From: Methanosarcina sp. ERenArc_MAG2
GTDB lineage: Archaea; Halobacteriota; Methanosarcinia; Methanosarcinales; Methanosarcinaceae
Length of the DNA stretch: 64,000 nucleotides
Assembly: GCA_023955635.1 (NCBI GenBank)
Contig: JAMXHR010000015.1
Span: 1 to 64,000, forward strand
Reading direction: 5' to 3'
Below the pieces are notes generated by a model that ran no database searches, was not told where the DNA came from, and saw only the letters and a list, made by a program, of their open reading frames with translations. Below are positions 1-10,650 of this stretch, piece by piece. Position numbers and translations under genes: made by a program. The first letter of the stretch is position 1; each line of letters begins with the position of its first letter.

Positions 1-727
1 TGATATCCACCAGCTTGTGGGTCAGATCATCTTCACTGCGCTGCCCGGATTCAAGAGTAATGGAAGGACGAACCGTTACAGGAGGAACAGGAAGGACAGT
101 AAGAATCATCCACTCAGGCCTTGCATTCTTCGGGTCCATTCCGATGACCATTATGTCATCGTCAGGGATATTTTCAAAACGGTCCCTAATCTCGGTCGGG
201 GTCAATTTCTCCCCGTTTTCAAGATATTCAGTGGGTTTTTCGAATTTGATATCGAGCTGTTCCTCGTTACAGTAAGGACAGACCTTTACTTTGCTGGCCT
301 CTTTATAAGCCTCGTTGATAAGGTCATCGGGCATATGTCCGATTTCCTCAATGCCTACAAGCTGGTCCAGAAACTTCTGTTTTTGTGCAGGTTCAAGCAA
401 GATCTTGCTGCACTTTCTACAGGTTGCCCGAAGGAGTTTTCTGATTACTTTGTTAAAGCCAACATGGACTACAGGGGCAACAAGTTCGATGTGCCCGAAG
501 TGTCCTGGACACTCACCTGCCCGACCTGAACAGGTTTTGCAGCGAAGCCCGGGGTCAATAACCCCGAGTTTTGTGTCCATAAGTCCCATATCAATTGGAA
601 ATCCATCATCATCGTAAGTGTCAGCCGTGATAATGGGCGTTGAACTCATCTTACGGATTTCTTTTGGGGACATTAAACCGAATTTAATTGAAGCAATTCT
701 TTTCGGAATAGGAGGTACATTTGCCAT
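1..727 (-). CDS. rpoA1: RNA polymerase subunit A' (N-terminal part, runs off window)
   Basis: This is the N-terminal 242 codons of the archaeal RNA polymerase largest-subunit half A', which carries the clamp and active-site region; the rest lies beyond base 1. Translation from the ATG at 725-727 starts MANVPPIPKRIASIKFGLMS, then shows the zinc-binding clamp motif CKTCSGRAGECPGHFGH and a second cysteine pair (CRKCSK, CPYC). It is the last visible gene of the minus-strand rpoH-rpoB2-rpoB1-rpoA1 operon, 8 bases downstream of rpoB1, with an AGGAGGT-type ribosome site reading into its start. There is no stop inside the window, so it is truncated only by the window edge. Identification is secure from the family motifs and operon order. 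Confidence 0.95.
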   Translation of the reverse strand, partial: MANVPPIPKRIASIKFGLMSPKEIRKMSSTPIITADTYDDDGFPIDMGLMDTKLGVIDPGLRCKTCSGRAGECPGHFGHIELVAPVVHVGFNKVIRKLLRATCRKCSKILLEPAQKQKFLDQLVGIEEIGHMPDDLINEAYKEASKVKVCPYCNEEQLDIKFEKPTEYLENGEKLTPTEIRDRFENIPDDDIMVIGMDPKNARPEWMILTVLPVPPVTVRPSITLESGQRSEDDLTHKLVDI

Positions 728-735
728 CTTCCACC

Positions 736-2550
736 TCACACCGCATCTTCAAGATTAAGCCTGGGAGCAACTCCCAGGGATTTTATTTCGTCCAGCAGCA
801 GCTTGAATGCGTAGCTCATCTCTACGGGGTAAATATCCGTGTCAGCACCGCAAGCGGAGCAGAAAGAGACGTTCCGCTGCTTGTCATATGTTGCAATCAT
901 TCCGCAATGAGAGCAGACAAGTTCTACAACCTTGTCCGACTCGTCCAGCAACCTCTCTTTTAACGACATGGCAGCTCCGTGCCCTACCAGCACATCACGC
1001 TCCATTTCCCCGAACCTGAGACCACCTTCTCTGGCTCGACCTTCAGTCGGCTGGCGGGTTAGCACCTGTACAGGCCCGCGGGACCTGGCATGCATCTTGG
1101 AGGTTACCATGTGGTGCAGTTTCTGGTAAAGAATAACACCAACGAAAACATCGGCAGGGATCATCCTGCCTGTTGCCCCATCATAGAAAACCTCTTTTCC
1201 GGTATGTGCAAAGCCGTGCTTTTTCAGGGCTTCTCTGAGGTCGTCTTCCTTTTCTCCGGAGAAGGCTGTTGCGTTTACTCTTCTGCCTTCCATGGAACCT
1301 ACTTTTCCGCCGATCATTTCCAGGACGTGCCCGACAGTCATACGGGAAGGAATTGCGTGCGGGTTAATCATCAGGTCCGGACTCAGGCCGGATTCCGTAA
1401 AAGGCATATCCGCAATCGGGACTTTCAGCCCGATAACTCCTTTTTGCCCGTGCCTGGAAGCGAATTTGTCTCCTATGTCAGGAATCCTTTCGTCTCTTAC
1501 CTTTACCTTGGCAAGACGGGTTCCATTAATTGATTCTGTTAGAATTACGGTATCCACAATCCCTGTTTCATTGGATCGCATAGTGATCGAGCTTTCTCTT
1601 CTCTGCTCCACTGCAATCCCAAAGTCGGACGGTTCTTCAAGGAACCTTGGGGGACTGGTCTTTCCGATCAGCACGTCGTTAGGGCCAACCGGGGTTTCGG
1701 GGTTGACAAGCCCGTCGATGTCCAGGTTCGCATATGCATCAGCACTGCGGGCTCCACGGTACTCGGAATCAGGAATTTCGAACTTGTCTTCCTGCCCTCC
1801 AGGATACCTTCTTTCTTCTCCCTCGAAGGTTCTGAGGAAGTGGCTTCTTCCAAGTCCTCTTTCGATTGAACCATTGTTAAAAATCAGGGCGTCCTCAATA
1901 TTATATCCTTCATAGGACAGAATTGCGACCACGAAGTTCTGGCCTGCAGGTCTGTCATCAAAACCTATTGCTTCAGAGGTTCTTGTCCTGGTGAGTGCTC
2001 TCTGTGGATAGTGAAGGACATGGGCACGGGTATCGGGTCTAAGCTTCTGGTTTGCTGTAGAAACTCCGATACACTGCTTGATCATGGCTGCGCCCATGGT
2101 ATTACGCGGAGATGCATTGTGTTCCGGGTAAGGAACCATCCCTGTGCAAATTCCAAGCATAAGTTCAGGATCAATCTCCATGTGAGTATGCCTGGAGGTA
2201 ATATCAGCTTCGTAGAGAGCAATGTAAGCATTTTCCTCCTCTTCGGCATCCAGATACTCTACACAGCCTTCTTTCACGATGTCTTCGTAGCTAATTTCTT
2301 TGTTCTTTAATTTCCGTATGTGCTCTTCTGTTACACGGGGCGCTCCGTTTTCCACTACTAAGAGGGGTCTTCTCGCTCTGCCCATATCGGAGTTTATAAT
2401 TATTTCCCTGGTATTGTCATTAAGAGCTATGTTGACCTGTCTGGATATGAACCCCTGCCGCCTCATTTTTCGGAGCTCGTTTGCGAGTTCCGCAGGGTTA
2501 TCATGGGTTCCGACAAGCTCCCCGTTTATGAATACTTTTGCTTTAGTCAT
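736..2550 (-). CDS. rpoB1: RNA polymerase subunit B'
   Basis: C-terminal half of the split archaeal RNA polymerase second-largest subunit (604 aa). It contains the conserved core around [20 protein letters not shown], the [20 protein letters not shown] block with GQKGVIG immediately after (hybrid-binding and active-centre region), and a C-terminal zinc motif CSHCG...CSACG. It begins at an ATG 14 bases after the rpoB2 stop and is followed 8 bases later by rpoA1, so the genes are co-transcribed. The B subunit split into B'' and B' is characteristic of euryarchaeal methanogens. Length and motifs look complete with no frame break. Confidence 0.97.
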   Translation of the reverse strand: MTKAKVFINGELVGTHDNPAELANELRKMRRQGFISRQVNIALNDNTREIIINSDMGRARRPLLVVENGAPRVTEEHIRKLKNKEISYEDIVKEGCVEYLDAEEEENAYIALYEADITSRHTHMEIDPELMLGICTGMVPYPEHNASPRNTMGAAMIKQCIGVSTANQKLRPDTRAHVLHYPQRALTRTRTSEAIGFDDRPAGQNFVVAILSYEGYNIEDALIFNNGSIERGLGRSHFLRTFEGEERRYPGGQEDKFEIPDSEYRGARSADAYANLDIDGLVNPETPVGPNDVLIGKTSPPRFLEEPSDFGIAVEQRRESSITMRSNETGIVDTVILTESINGTRLAKVKVRDERIPDIGDKFASRHGQKGVIGLKVPIADMPFTESGLSPDLMINPHAIPSRMTVGHVLEMIGGKVGSMEGRRVNATAFSGEKEDDLREALKKHGFAHTGKEVFYDGATGRMIPADVFVGVILYQKLHHMVTSKMHARSRGPVQVLTRQPTEGRAREGGLRFGEMERDVLVGHGAAMSLKERLLDESDKVVELVCSHCGMIATYDKQRNVSFCSACGADTDIYPVEMSYAFKLLLDEIKSLGVAPRLNLEDAV

Positions 2551-2564
2551 CTGGCATCGACCCC

Positions 2565-4160
2565 TTAATCACCGAAAGTTGAATCGGCATCGCTCATATC
2601 TGAATAATCGTAGAATTCTTCATCTTTGTATTTGGTTTCGGCTTCCGGAGTTTCTTCAAACTCCTCAACAATTTCTTCTCCGAACTCGTCGAGTAAAATT
2701 TCTTTTATTCGAGCCGGGATTTCTGGCACCTTTACAACCACACGCTCGACATTCAGATTGTAGAGTATTTTCTTCATGCTGTCGGTCTCTTCTATGCCTG
2801 TGGAAAGCTCAACCATCTCGGCAAAGTTTTTCACCAGGCCACAATTCGGACCTTCAGGGGTTTCCGAAGGACAGAGCCTTCCCCACTGAGTTGCATGAAG
2901 GTCTCTAGCTTCAAAATGAGGCTGGGCACGAGAAAGGGGAGAAATTACACGGCGCAGGTGGGAAAGAGTGGAAATATAGTCGTTTCTGTCCAGGAGTTGA
3001 GACACACCTGTTCTCCCTCCAACCCAGTTTCCGGTTGCCAGAGGGTGCTGAAGGCGGTCAGTCAGAACGTCTGCCCTGACTATTGTGGCGACATTCAGTT
3101 CTCTGTTCCTCATGTTTGCGCGCTCGAGCTGGTATTTAATATCTCTTGCCAGCCTGTTGAAAGATACCCTGAAAAGATCTTCCATCAGGTCTCCGGCGAG
3201 CTTTAGTCTTTTGTTTGCATAGTGGTCTTTGTCGTCTTCAGACCGCTTGCCAAGGGCCAGCTCAAAACAGGACTCAGCCATTCTTGCCAGGAAGTGAGCC
3301 TTTGATACCCTGTCTCTCATATCGTTCCCAAGATGCGGGAAAAGGTATCTGTCAATGACATAATTTGCTCTTTTTATCTGGTATTCCTTGGCCTGTCCTG
3401 CAGCGACCCGTGCACCGATCTTTTCGATTGCTTCTTCCTGGGTCTCGACCTCGGCTTCTTCCAGGTTTTCCAGCATGAACTTGATAATTTCGGGATCACT
3501 TGAAACTGCGTTTACGATATCCTCATCAGTTACAATTCCAAGAGCCCTCATGAGGGTAATAAAAAATACTCTTCCTGAGATAGAAGGAAAGGAAACCTCA
3601 AGGAGGGACTTTCTGCCTCTTTCTACGATTACGAGCGCCCTGTACCCACGTTTCTGGGAGAAGACTTTTGCAACCTCAATGGAATCACCATATCGCTCGC
3701 CATACTCTACAAGAATCTTGTTAGGGGCGAGGTCTTCAAGGGTCATGACCACTCTTTCGGTGCCGCCTATGATGAAATATCCCCCTGGATCAAGAGGGTC
3801 TTCCCCATACCGGACTTTTTCAGTATCACTGAGTCCGAGAAGATTGCATATTTTGGACTTGACCATTATTGGAAGCTGGCCTATCTTTGCTTCAATTACA
3901 TCGGACTCGATTCCCTCTTTTACTACGCTCATCTCAAGGTAGAGAGGGCCTGAGTACGAAAGATTTCTAAGCCTTCCCTCGTTGGGGTAAAGCTTTTCGA
4001 TTGCTCCGTCTGCCTCCTTTACTACAGGATGTTCTACCCGGATTTTCCCGAGTTTGAGGTATGTGTCCTCAATGTCAGTCTCTATTACCCTCTGTTCGTC
4101 TATGATTTTTTGCAGCCCGTAATCTATAAACTTGTTAAACGAGTCTATATGGTGCTGCAC
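2565..4160 (-). CDS. rpoB2: RNA polymerase subunit B'' (true start probably upstream)
   Basis: N-terminal half of the split RNA polymerase B subunit, containing the lobe and protrusion domains, ending with an acidic tail. The first conventional start is GTG at 4160 ([16 protein letters not shown]). However the same frame stays open back to a stop at 4233-4235, and the residues just upstream ([20 protein letters not shown]) look like the conserved N-terminus of this family. No ATG, GTG or TTG lies in that stretch; a GAGGGTG ribosome-binding-like sequence sits at about 4220-4226, just before ATC/GCG/TTA codons. Either a non-standard start codon is used or a base is wrong. It is preceded by rpoH and followed closely by rpoB1. 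Function is certain; the start is not. Confidence 0.93.
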   Translation of the reverse strand: MQHHIDSFNKFIDYGLQKIIDEQRVIETDIEDTYLKLGKIRVEHPVVKEADGAIEKLYPNEGRLRNLSYSGPLYLEMSVVKEGIESDVIEAKIGQLPIMVKSKICNLLGLSDTEKVRYGEDPLDPGGYFIIGGTERVVMTLEDLAPNKILVEYGERYGDSIEVAKVFSQKRGYRALVIVERGRKSLLEVSFPSISGRVFFITLMRALGIVTDEDIVNAVSSDPEIIKFMLENLEEAEVETQEEAIEKIGARVAAGQAKEYQIKRANYVIDRYLFPHLGNDMRDRVSKAHFLARMAESCFELALGKRSEDDKDHYANKRLKLAGDLMEDLFRVSFNRLARDIKYQLERANMRNRELNVATIVRADVLTDRLQHPLATGNWVGGRTGVSQLLDRNDYISTLSHLRRVISPLSRAQPHFEARDLHATQWGRLCPSETPEGPNCGLVKNFAEMVELSTGIEETDSMKKILYNLNVERVVVKVPEIPARIKEILLDEFGEEIVEEFEETPEAETKYKDEEFYDYSDMSDADSTFGD

Positions 4161-4370
4161 TATCTTGTCCCGTGTAAAATAAGCCTGCGACAGTATACTA
4201 CTTTCTAACGCGATGATAGCACCCTCTTTGCTTTATTAAAATGAAAATCAATAAGAAGTGATCTTCAGATCTGTGTGCAGTCGTTGAATCTTTCCGTACG
4301 ATGGTGCATGGAATTCAAAAAGATGTCCAGTGAAGAAAATCTGATCATGCAAGCGGTTTACTCCCCCCGC

Positions 4371-4607
4371 TTACTCGATCACAAGTCTGTAATACTCTGC
4401 CTCCCCTGCAGTTTGACTTTTTCTTGTGATTTTCACTACATCTCCGACAACAGCTCCTATTTCTTTACTAACAGGATCCTGCACTTTGATTTTCGGAAGT
4501 TGTTCCTTTTCAATGGAATACTTGCTTAAAACAGACTTTAACTCGCCCTCAAGCATAATTTCATGTTTAGGGACCGACTCATGGTCGAGCAGGCTGAATT
4601 TTGTCAA
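4371..4607 (-). CDS. rpoH: RNA polymerase subunit H
   Basis: Small RNA polymerase subunit H (78 aa), the archaeal counterpart of the C-terminal domain of eukaryotic RPB5, which sits at the lower jaw of the enzyme. The sequence has LLDHESVPKHEIM near the start and ends with the conserved VVGDVVKITRKS and EYYRLV features. I choose the TTG at 4605-4607, not the longer ATG at 4694, because the TTG is preceded by GGAGGAAAGGA, gives the family-typical length, and the longer version would run into the tRNA-Lys gene. It is the first gene of the rpo operon; about 140 bases including a possible promoter for rpoB2 separate it from rpoB2. Confidence 0.93.
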   Translation of the reverse strand: MTKFSLLDHESVPKHEIMLEGELKSVLSKYSIEKEQLPKIKVQDPVSKEIGAVVGDVVKITRKSQTAGEAEYYRLVIE

Positions 4608-4693
4608 ATCCTTTCCTCCAAAAATAAAGCATTCAAAAAGCTTGGCCAAACATTTCCCGCGAATGGCCTTTCCGCCGAGTATAATTAAGAACA

Positions 4694-4770
4694 TGGCGGG
4701 CCCGTAGGGATTTGAACCCTAGGCCGACTGGTTAAAAGCCAGTCGCTCTGCCTGACTGAGCTACGGGCCC
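4694..4770 (-). tRNA. tRNA-Lys (UUU)
   Basis: Read on the minus strand, a full cloverleaf is visible: acceptor GGGCCCG pairs with CGGGCCC, the anticodon stem ACTGG/CCAGT encloses the loop CTTTTAA (anticodon TTT, lysine), and the T-arm contains GGTTCAAATCC. The 3-prime CCA is encoded (TGG at 4694-4696 on the plus strand). It lies 87 bases upstream of the rpoH start, in the same direction, and may share its promoter. Confidence 0.97.
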
Positions 4771-4883
4771 AGCTGTTTTTCTCCACTTATGTTTTTCGCA
4801 CCCTGGAGATTTTTTGCACGTCACCCTGCTGCCCCGCTGCATCAGGGAGCACCTCTCACACCGGTGCAACCCTCTAATTATAG

Positions 4884-4906
4884 CTATTCTATAAATAGTT
4901 TCTGGT
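4884..4906 (-). promoter_or_regulatory. Candidate TATA/BRE promoter for tRNA-Lys and rpoH
   Basis: Minus-strand reading gives AGAAACTATTTATAG, which resembles an archaeal BRE followed by a TATA box. It lies about 120 bases upstream of the tRNA-Lys 5-prime end, a little further than is typical, so the assignment is tentative. Confidence 0.35.
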
Positions 4907-5259
4907 GACACTACTTTTTATCCTGAAATTTCTTTAAATCGGTTATTAATTAATATCTAATGTGAAGGATTTATACAGAATTTTTTCCGATCTTGCTGGA
5001 AAGATATATGTACGATAATTTTCACTTTTTTAAAAGTAAGGCTAAAAATCCAATTCATTTCTCTACAGATTCGGGTAAGCGGATAATTTTTTTCCCGATT
5101 TTGAATAACGCCCTGATTTCCCGACACTCGCCCTCTCCAAAAATAAAGCACTATTTTCCCAAAATAAAGCATTATTATCAGAAGCAGGTTAAAATTTCTG
5201 GAAATTTAAATAAATCTTATAAATTAAGTAGTTTTTGGAAATTCACAAGTGAACTATAA

Positions 5260-5361
5260 GCGAACTCAATCTAAAAGCGAACTCAATCTAAAAGCGAACT
5301 CAATCTAAAAGCGAACTCAATCTAAAAGTGAACTCAATCTAAAAGTGAACTCAATCTAAAT
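5260..5361. repeat. 17-bp tandem repeat, six copies
   Basis: Six head-to-tail copies of a 17-base unit (GCGAACTCAATCTAAAA, last two with GTG in place of GCG). It sits in the otherwise empty 4.8-5.56 kb spacer between the rpo operon promoter side and the 3-prime end of the histidine kinase. Just after it, TATAGTTTCGAATATA is repeated at about 5370 and 5397. No coding capacity is apparent. Confidence 0.9.
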
Positions 5362-5565
5362 AACTAGTTATAGTTTCGAATATATTATTCATGTAATAGT
5401 TTCGAATATATAATACTCACACTTAAATTTCTCATCAGAGAAAATATGGAAAAATCACTTCTACTCATTTTCCATGGCTTTTGTATTTCATATTGTATTT
5501 TGAGATTAACTGTCTAAAAACACAAGAACAAATACACTTCCAAACACTTCCCTGAAGGAAATCTT

Positions 5566-8500
5566 TTACTGTTTTTGTACTGCGAACCTTATAACGAATT
5601 CAGTTCCAGCATCTCTTTTTAATTCAAGTTCGCCATCTAACTGGTCTATCAGAATCTCCACCAGCTGTATGCCAAGGGTATTAGAGTTTTCTAAATTAAA
5701 GCTTTCAGAAATACCCGCCCCATTATCCGAAACTGATAAAATAAAATTAGTGCCCTTATAATTTTCTTTATTGTTTCCCGGTCCGTTGTTTGTACGCTCT
5801 CCGGATTCTTCCCTGCAAAGCTTGATTTGAATTAACCCTTTTTCTCTACCCGGAAATGCATACTTGAGGGAATTTGAAACAAGTTCGTTAATGATTATGC
5901 CTAATGGAACTGCAATATCCATGTCAAAGAAAATGTCTTCTTCAAGGTCAATATTCAATCTGGTGTCGGCATTTCCAAGTCTATAAGTCTGGAAAAGGTT
6001 CTTAGCAAGCCTCTTCAGGTACAGCGAAAAATTCAATGCATCGTTTCCTTTGCCTTCATGCAGTTCTTCATGGATCAGGGCAATGGACATTACTCTGTCC
6101 TGGCTTTCCCTGAAGGCTTTCAGAACTTCCGAATCCTCAACACATCCTCTGTCTCTGAACATTTCAGCCTGAAGGTCAAGAAGAGAGGAAACTACCTGCA
6201 AGTTGTTCTTGATTCTATGATGGATTTCCTTTTTGCGGGCAATCTCGATATTTGCCAGGGCTTCTTCAGCTTCTTTTCGCTTAGTGAGATCAGTTAACAT
6301 ACTCATAGCACCCATATACTTATCATCATTATCAAAAATAGGTTTAGCATTTAGAAGTGTCCAAAGGGGTGAGTTATCTTTACGTATTAATTCCAATTCA
6401 TAGCTCTCACTTATCCCCTGCCTCCGATTTTCCAGATTCTTTTTGACAATAGGTTTATATTCTTCACTGATGAAGCCCCATATAGGTCTACCAATAATCT
6501 CTTCTGGAGTGTATCTGAGCATATCTGCCAATTTCTTGTTAACGTAAGTTATTATGTTTTCATTTTCAGTTGTTATGAGTATGCCTTCATTTGCTGTATC
6601 CACAATGTTGCGGTACTTTTCCTCACTTTCACGAAGTTTTTCTTCTACTCTTTTTCTTTCGGTTATATCTCTAGAAATGAACGAGATCGCAGTCATCTTT
6701 CCATGGCTATCAAAAACCGGAGAAAGAGTTATTGAAACATCTATCATCTCCCCATCTTTTCTTAACCGTGAAGTCTCATGAAGGTGGATTTTTTCCCCTG
6801 TTTAACCATCCCAGTTAATTTTTTTGTTTCTTCACATAAATGGAATGGAGCCACTATGGATATAGTCTTTCCAAGAACTTCTTCCGCTGAATAACCATAA
6901 ACCTGCTCTGCCCCTCTATTCCAGCTTGTAATAATGCCGTCAAGGGACACAGTTCCAATAGCATCATTTGATGATTCCACAATATTGGCTAAGCTCTGAG
7001 TTTTCTCTTCTGCTTTTTTATGCTCAGTAATATCCTGAACAATTCCTTTTACTCGAATAGGGATATTTTCATCATTAAAAATAAAATCTGATTTTATGTG
7101 GAGTGTACGTTCTTCCCCATTAGCTAAAACAATTCTAAAATCAAGTCCAGAAGTACGTACTTTTTTGGTATAATCATTGACTTTACAGTAGTAGTCCAAG
7201 TCGTCGGGATGAATATAACTTAAATATTCATCTAAAGATGGTGCCAATTTTTGAGGATCACGTTTGAAAATACGATACATTTCTTCCGACCAGTATGCTT
7301 TATCAGTTTCAATGTTCCAGTCCCAATTTCCAATATGAGCCATTCTTTGAGCTTCAGCAAGACCCTTCTCACTTTCTTTCAACGAATTATAAGCCTTCTC
7401 AAGCTGGATTGTTCGTTCTTCAACTAACTTTTCTAAATTGTCGAGTGTTTCTTTTAACTTATCTTCAGCTTCTTTCCGCTTGGTGACGTCAGTGAGCATG
7501 CCCATAGAACCTGTAAACTTGCCGTCCCTGTCAAAGAAGGATTTAGTATTTACAAGCATCCATAAAGGTGAGCCATCCTTACATATGAATTTAAATTCAT
7601 GGCTTTCATCGATACCCTGTTGCCTTTTTTCCATGTTCAGTCTGTGGATAGCCTTATTTTCTTCCTCGGTAAAATCCCACGCCGATCTACCAATCATTTC
7701 TTCCGGACTGTATCCTAGCATTTCCGCCATTTTTTCATTAACGTAAGTAGTCCTTTCTTCAGCGTCAAGTATCAATATACCTTCATTGGCTGTATCTACT
7801 ATGTTGCGGTACTTTTCCTCGCTCTGACGAAGTGCTTCCTCCGCCTTCTTGCGTTCATTGATGTCACGGGCAACATGGATACATCCAGTAAGTTTTCCTT
7901 TGGAATCATGCAGTGGCGAGACGCTTACTATGAAATTGCCACCCAGTTGATCTTCAAAAACTTCTTTTGTATGCTCAAGCTCATCCTTAAGCAACTGCCG
8001 GTGGGGACAAAAAGAGGGAGCTTCGTCCGTCCCGTGTACAACACGATAGCAGGTTAACCCTACGCACTCTTCCGGTGTCACCCCCAATCTTGTCGCCATG
8101 GCTTTGTTTGCACGAACAACTTGATATTCAGTATTGATTATGGCTATCAGGTCTGGCACAGCATCAAAGGTATATTCCCAATTTTTTGTGGCTTGAATAG
8201 CTTCTTCTTCCACCTTTTTACGTTTGGAGCTTTCTATTCGCTCCCATTTTCCTTCTCTTTTGATCAAAGAGAATTGGTGGTTTACAACCAGCTTGATTAT
8301 CTCGGCTGTGTTGTGCTTAGAGAGGGAATAAGTGCATAGAGTTAGCATCCGGTAGTTGCCGATAACATTGTCTGCTTGTTCCTTATATTCAACGAAACTA
8401 TTCCAGTCTTCTTTATCCAGCCAGGAAGTGTTCCCGCTAAGCCTAATACCATCGTAACCACTGTCAGAAGCATAACGAAGTTTTTCAATCCAGCCACTCA

Positions 8501-8810
8501 AGACTTTCCCCGAATCGAAACTACCCTCTTTTAAATACCAGTGCGTGTAAGGGATTATTTCTATTTGCCCTTTGTCCAGATAAGAATCAAGATCAGATAC
8601 AGTCCTTCTCAGGGCTTCTTTTGCCTCTTTTACGTCAAGAGGTTGTGATGTGACCCACAGACATAACTCGTTGTTTTCCAACCCTGCTTTGAAGTAGGGA
8701 ATAAGTATGTCCAACAAATCTTCTTTTGTTCGATAGAATTGGCAGATATGTGTTCCCCAGGGCACATCCCCAATGATATCAATACCAGACTTTCTTAGCC
8801 TTTCATTCAT
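5566..8810 (-). CDS. MEDS/multi-PAS sensor histidine kinase, frame broken at an A-run
   Basis: Large cytoplasmic sensor kinase in two reading frames that form one protein. Part one (from the ATG at 8810, with GGAGAGG upstream; a TTG at 8870 is less likely) has a MEDS sensory domain at about residues 8-180 (GDVPWGTHICQFYRTKEDLL) followed by PAS/PAC repeats with ITERKKAEE-type linkers. It stops at 6762 in the middle of a PAS domain. Part two (5566 to about 6795) continues the same PAS domain, adds another, then a HisKA_2-type phosphoacceptor (IHHRIKNNLQVVSSLLDLQA) and a HATPase domain (DNGAGIS). The break maps to an A6 run (6789-6794): one more A restores ...GKKIHLHETSRLRKDG... No transmembrane segment and no adjacent response regulator are seen. 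Real pseudogene or sequence error cannot be separated here. Confidence 0.85.
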
Positions 8811-9193
8811 TTCATACCCTCTCCGGGCATACTCCAATTCTATTCTTATTTTCAAACGCAGGTTCTGCAATAATTTATAGCTGGACGTTCAATTGTGCAC
8901 TGTGTTCATTATGTTTATGATTTTTAAGTAACTTCTCTTCCAGTAAAAGTGATTCTGGACATTTTCCAAAAAATACATAAATACTATCCACTATTTAAAT
9001 TGTTTTATAAAAAAATAAAATATCTATTGGATGTTGGAAGTTTTTATATATCACTTTATTGTTAAAAAATCAGGTGCAGTAAATACCATCACTTTCCGAA
9101 ACTGGAAAGAGACGATATTCACTGCACTTATGTACTTTTAAAGCATCAGAATTTCTGGATTACTGAAAATATTCTCTGCTGCTTCTTTTATAA

Positions 9194-10429
9194 TTATGTC
9201 CCGCACTCCCAGCCGCTCATATAGCATTCCTGCGTAGAAGTGAGTTCATCAATGCTTATCCCCATTGACTTAAGTTTCATTTTTGCCACAAACATATCGA
9301 GTTCCTCCGGTACCTTGTGGACTCCGTTCATAAGTTTATTTTCGGCAATATGGCGTACACAAAGAGCCTGATTTGCAAAGCTCATATCCATAACCTCAGC
9401 GGGGTGCCCGTCGCCTGCAGCCAGGTTAACAAGCCTGCCTTCAGCTATGACATTAATGCGCCGGTTGCCGATGTCATATTCTTTTATGTTGTTCCTGACA
9501 GTTTTAACTGATTTTGAAAGGGAAGCAAGAGCGTCCATATCGATTTCCACATTGAAGTGCCCGGAGTTTGCAAGGATTGCTCCGTCCTGCATGACCTGGA
9601 AATGTTCGGCTGTGAGGATATCCCGGTTTCCGGTGGTGGTCACAAAGAGATCCCCTAACTTTGCAGCCTCTTCCATTTTCATGACCCTGTATCCGTCCAT
9701 TCTGGCTTCAAGGGCTCTGATAGGGTCTATTTCGGTAACGATTACACTTGCCCCAAGGCCCTCAGCCCGCATTGCAACCCCGCGCCCGCACCAGCCATAG
9801 CCTGCAACAACAACATTTTTGCCTGCAACCAGAAGATTTGTGGTCCTGTTAATCCCGTCCCAGGCTGACTGTCCTGTCCCGTAGCGGTTGTCAAAAAGAT
9901 ATTTGGTCTTGGCATCGTTTACTGCGATTACAGGCATTTTCAGGGCTCCTTCCTTTTCCATTGCATGAAGCCTGTGAATCCCTGTAGTTGTTTCCTCACA
10001 GCCTCCCAGGATATTCGGAAGCAAGTCTGTCCTTTCTTTGTGTAATTTAAATATAAGATCTGCCCCGTCGTCTATGGTAATGTCTGGCTTAAGATCCAGA
10101 ACCCTGTCGATTGCTTCATAATATTCCTTGCTTCCTATTCCATATTTTGCAAAACAGTGTATGTTCTCGCGGGTATCCAGGGCCATGGCCACATCGTCCT
10201 GGGTACTGAGGGGATTGCAGCCGGCAATGGATACCTTTGCACCGCCTGCAGCCAGAGTCTCTACAAGGACTGCAGTTTTTGCTTCCACGTGCAGGGCCAT
10301 TCCTACTTTCAGCCCTTTCAGGGGTTTTTCTTCCTCAAACTTCTCCCTGACGATAGCAAGCACAGGCATATGATTTCGTGCCCATTCCATTTTCATGTTT
10401 CCGGATTCTATGAGTTCTTTTTCTGTCAT
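9194..10429 (-). CDS. ahcY: Adenosylhomocysteinase family (SAH or S-inosylhomocysteine hydrolase)
   Basis: NAD-dependent hydrolase of S-adenosylhomocysteine or its inosyl analogue (411 aa), which removes the product of methyltransfer reactions. Visible are the substrate-domain region MALHVEAKTAVLVETLAAGG, the GCEETTTG segment, the NDAKTKYLFDNRYGTGQS block and the NAD-binding loop VVVAGYGWCGRGVA, with the ATG start at 10429. Its upstream neighbour on the same strand is dadD (222 bases away). In Methanocaldococcus, DadD deaminates SAH and the homologue of this enzyme prefers S-inosylhomocysteine. The pairing here suggests the same two-step route, which is an inference from context. Confidence 0.92.
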   Translation of the reverse strand: MTEKELIESGNMKMEWARNHMPVLAIVREKFEEEKPLKGLKVGMALHVEAKTAVLVETLAAGGAKVSIAGCNPLSTQDDVAMALDTRENIHCFAKYGIGSKEYYEAIDRVLDLKPDITIDDGADLIFKLHKERTDLLPNILGGCEETTTGIHRLHAMEKEGALKMPVIAVNDAKTKYLFDNRYGTGQSAWDGINRTTNLLVAGKNVVVAGYGWCGRGVAMRAEGLGASVIVTEIDPIRALEARMDGYRVMKMEEAAKLGDLFVTTTGNRDILTAEHFQVMQDGAILANSGHFNVEIDMDALASLSKSVKTVRNNIKEYDIGNRRINVIAEGRLVNLAAGDGHPAEVMDMSFANQALCVRHIAENKLMNGVHKVPEELDMFVAKMKLKSMGISIDELTSTQECYMSGWECGT

Positions 10430-10650
10430 GGTGATCCCGTCATATCAGATAAGCTGTTGAATTTGATTTTCATTATAGCTTCGAACATAAGTATTTACAC
10501 TCACATTCTACAGCGGAAAATTTAACTGAATTATTTTTAGTTTATCCGAATTATTATTTTGATTACAAACTAAATAAAATTAATCTGTATTATTTCCAGG
10601 TTTCAGGTATTTACTGCCGTATATTTTAAAGTATTTTCCCAACGGATTTG

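Noticed and set aside
4371..4694. Longer rpoH start at 4694
   Set aside because: Would overlap the tRNA-Lys end and add about 29 non-family residues; the TTG at 4607 has a good ribosome site.
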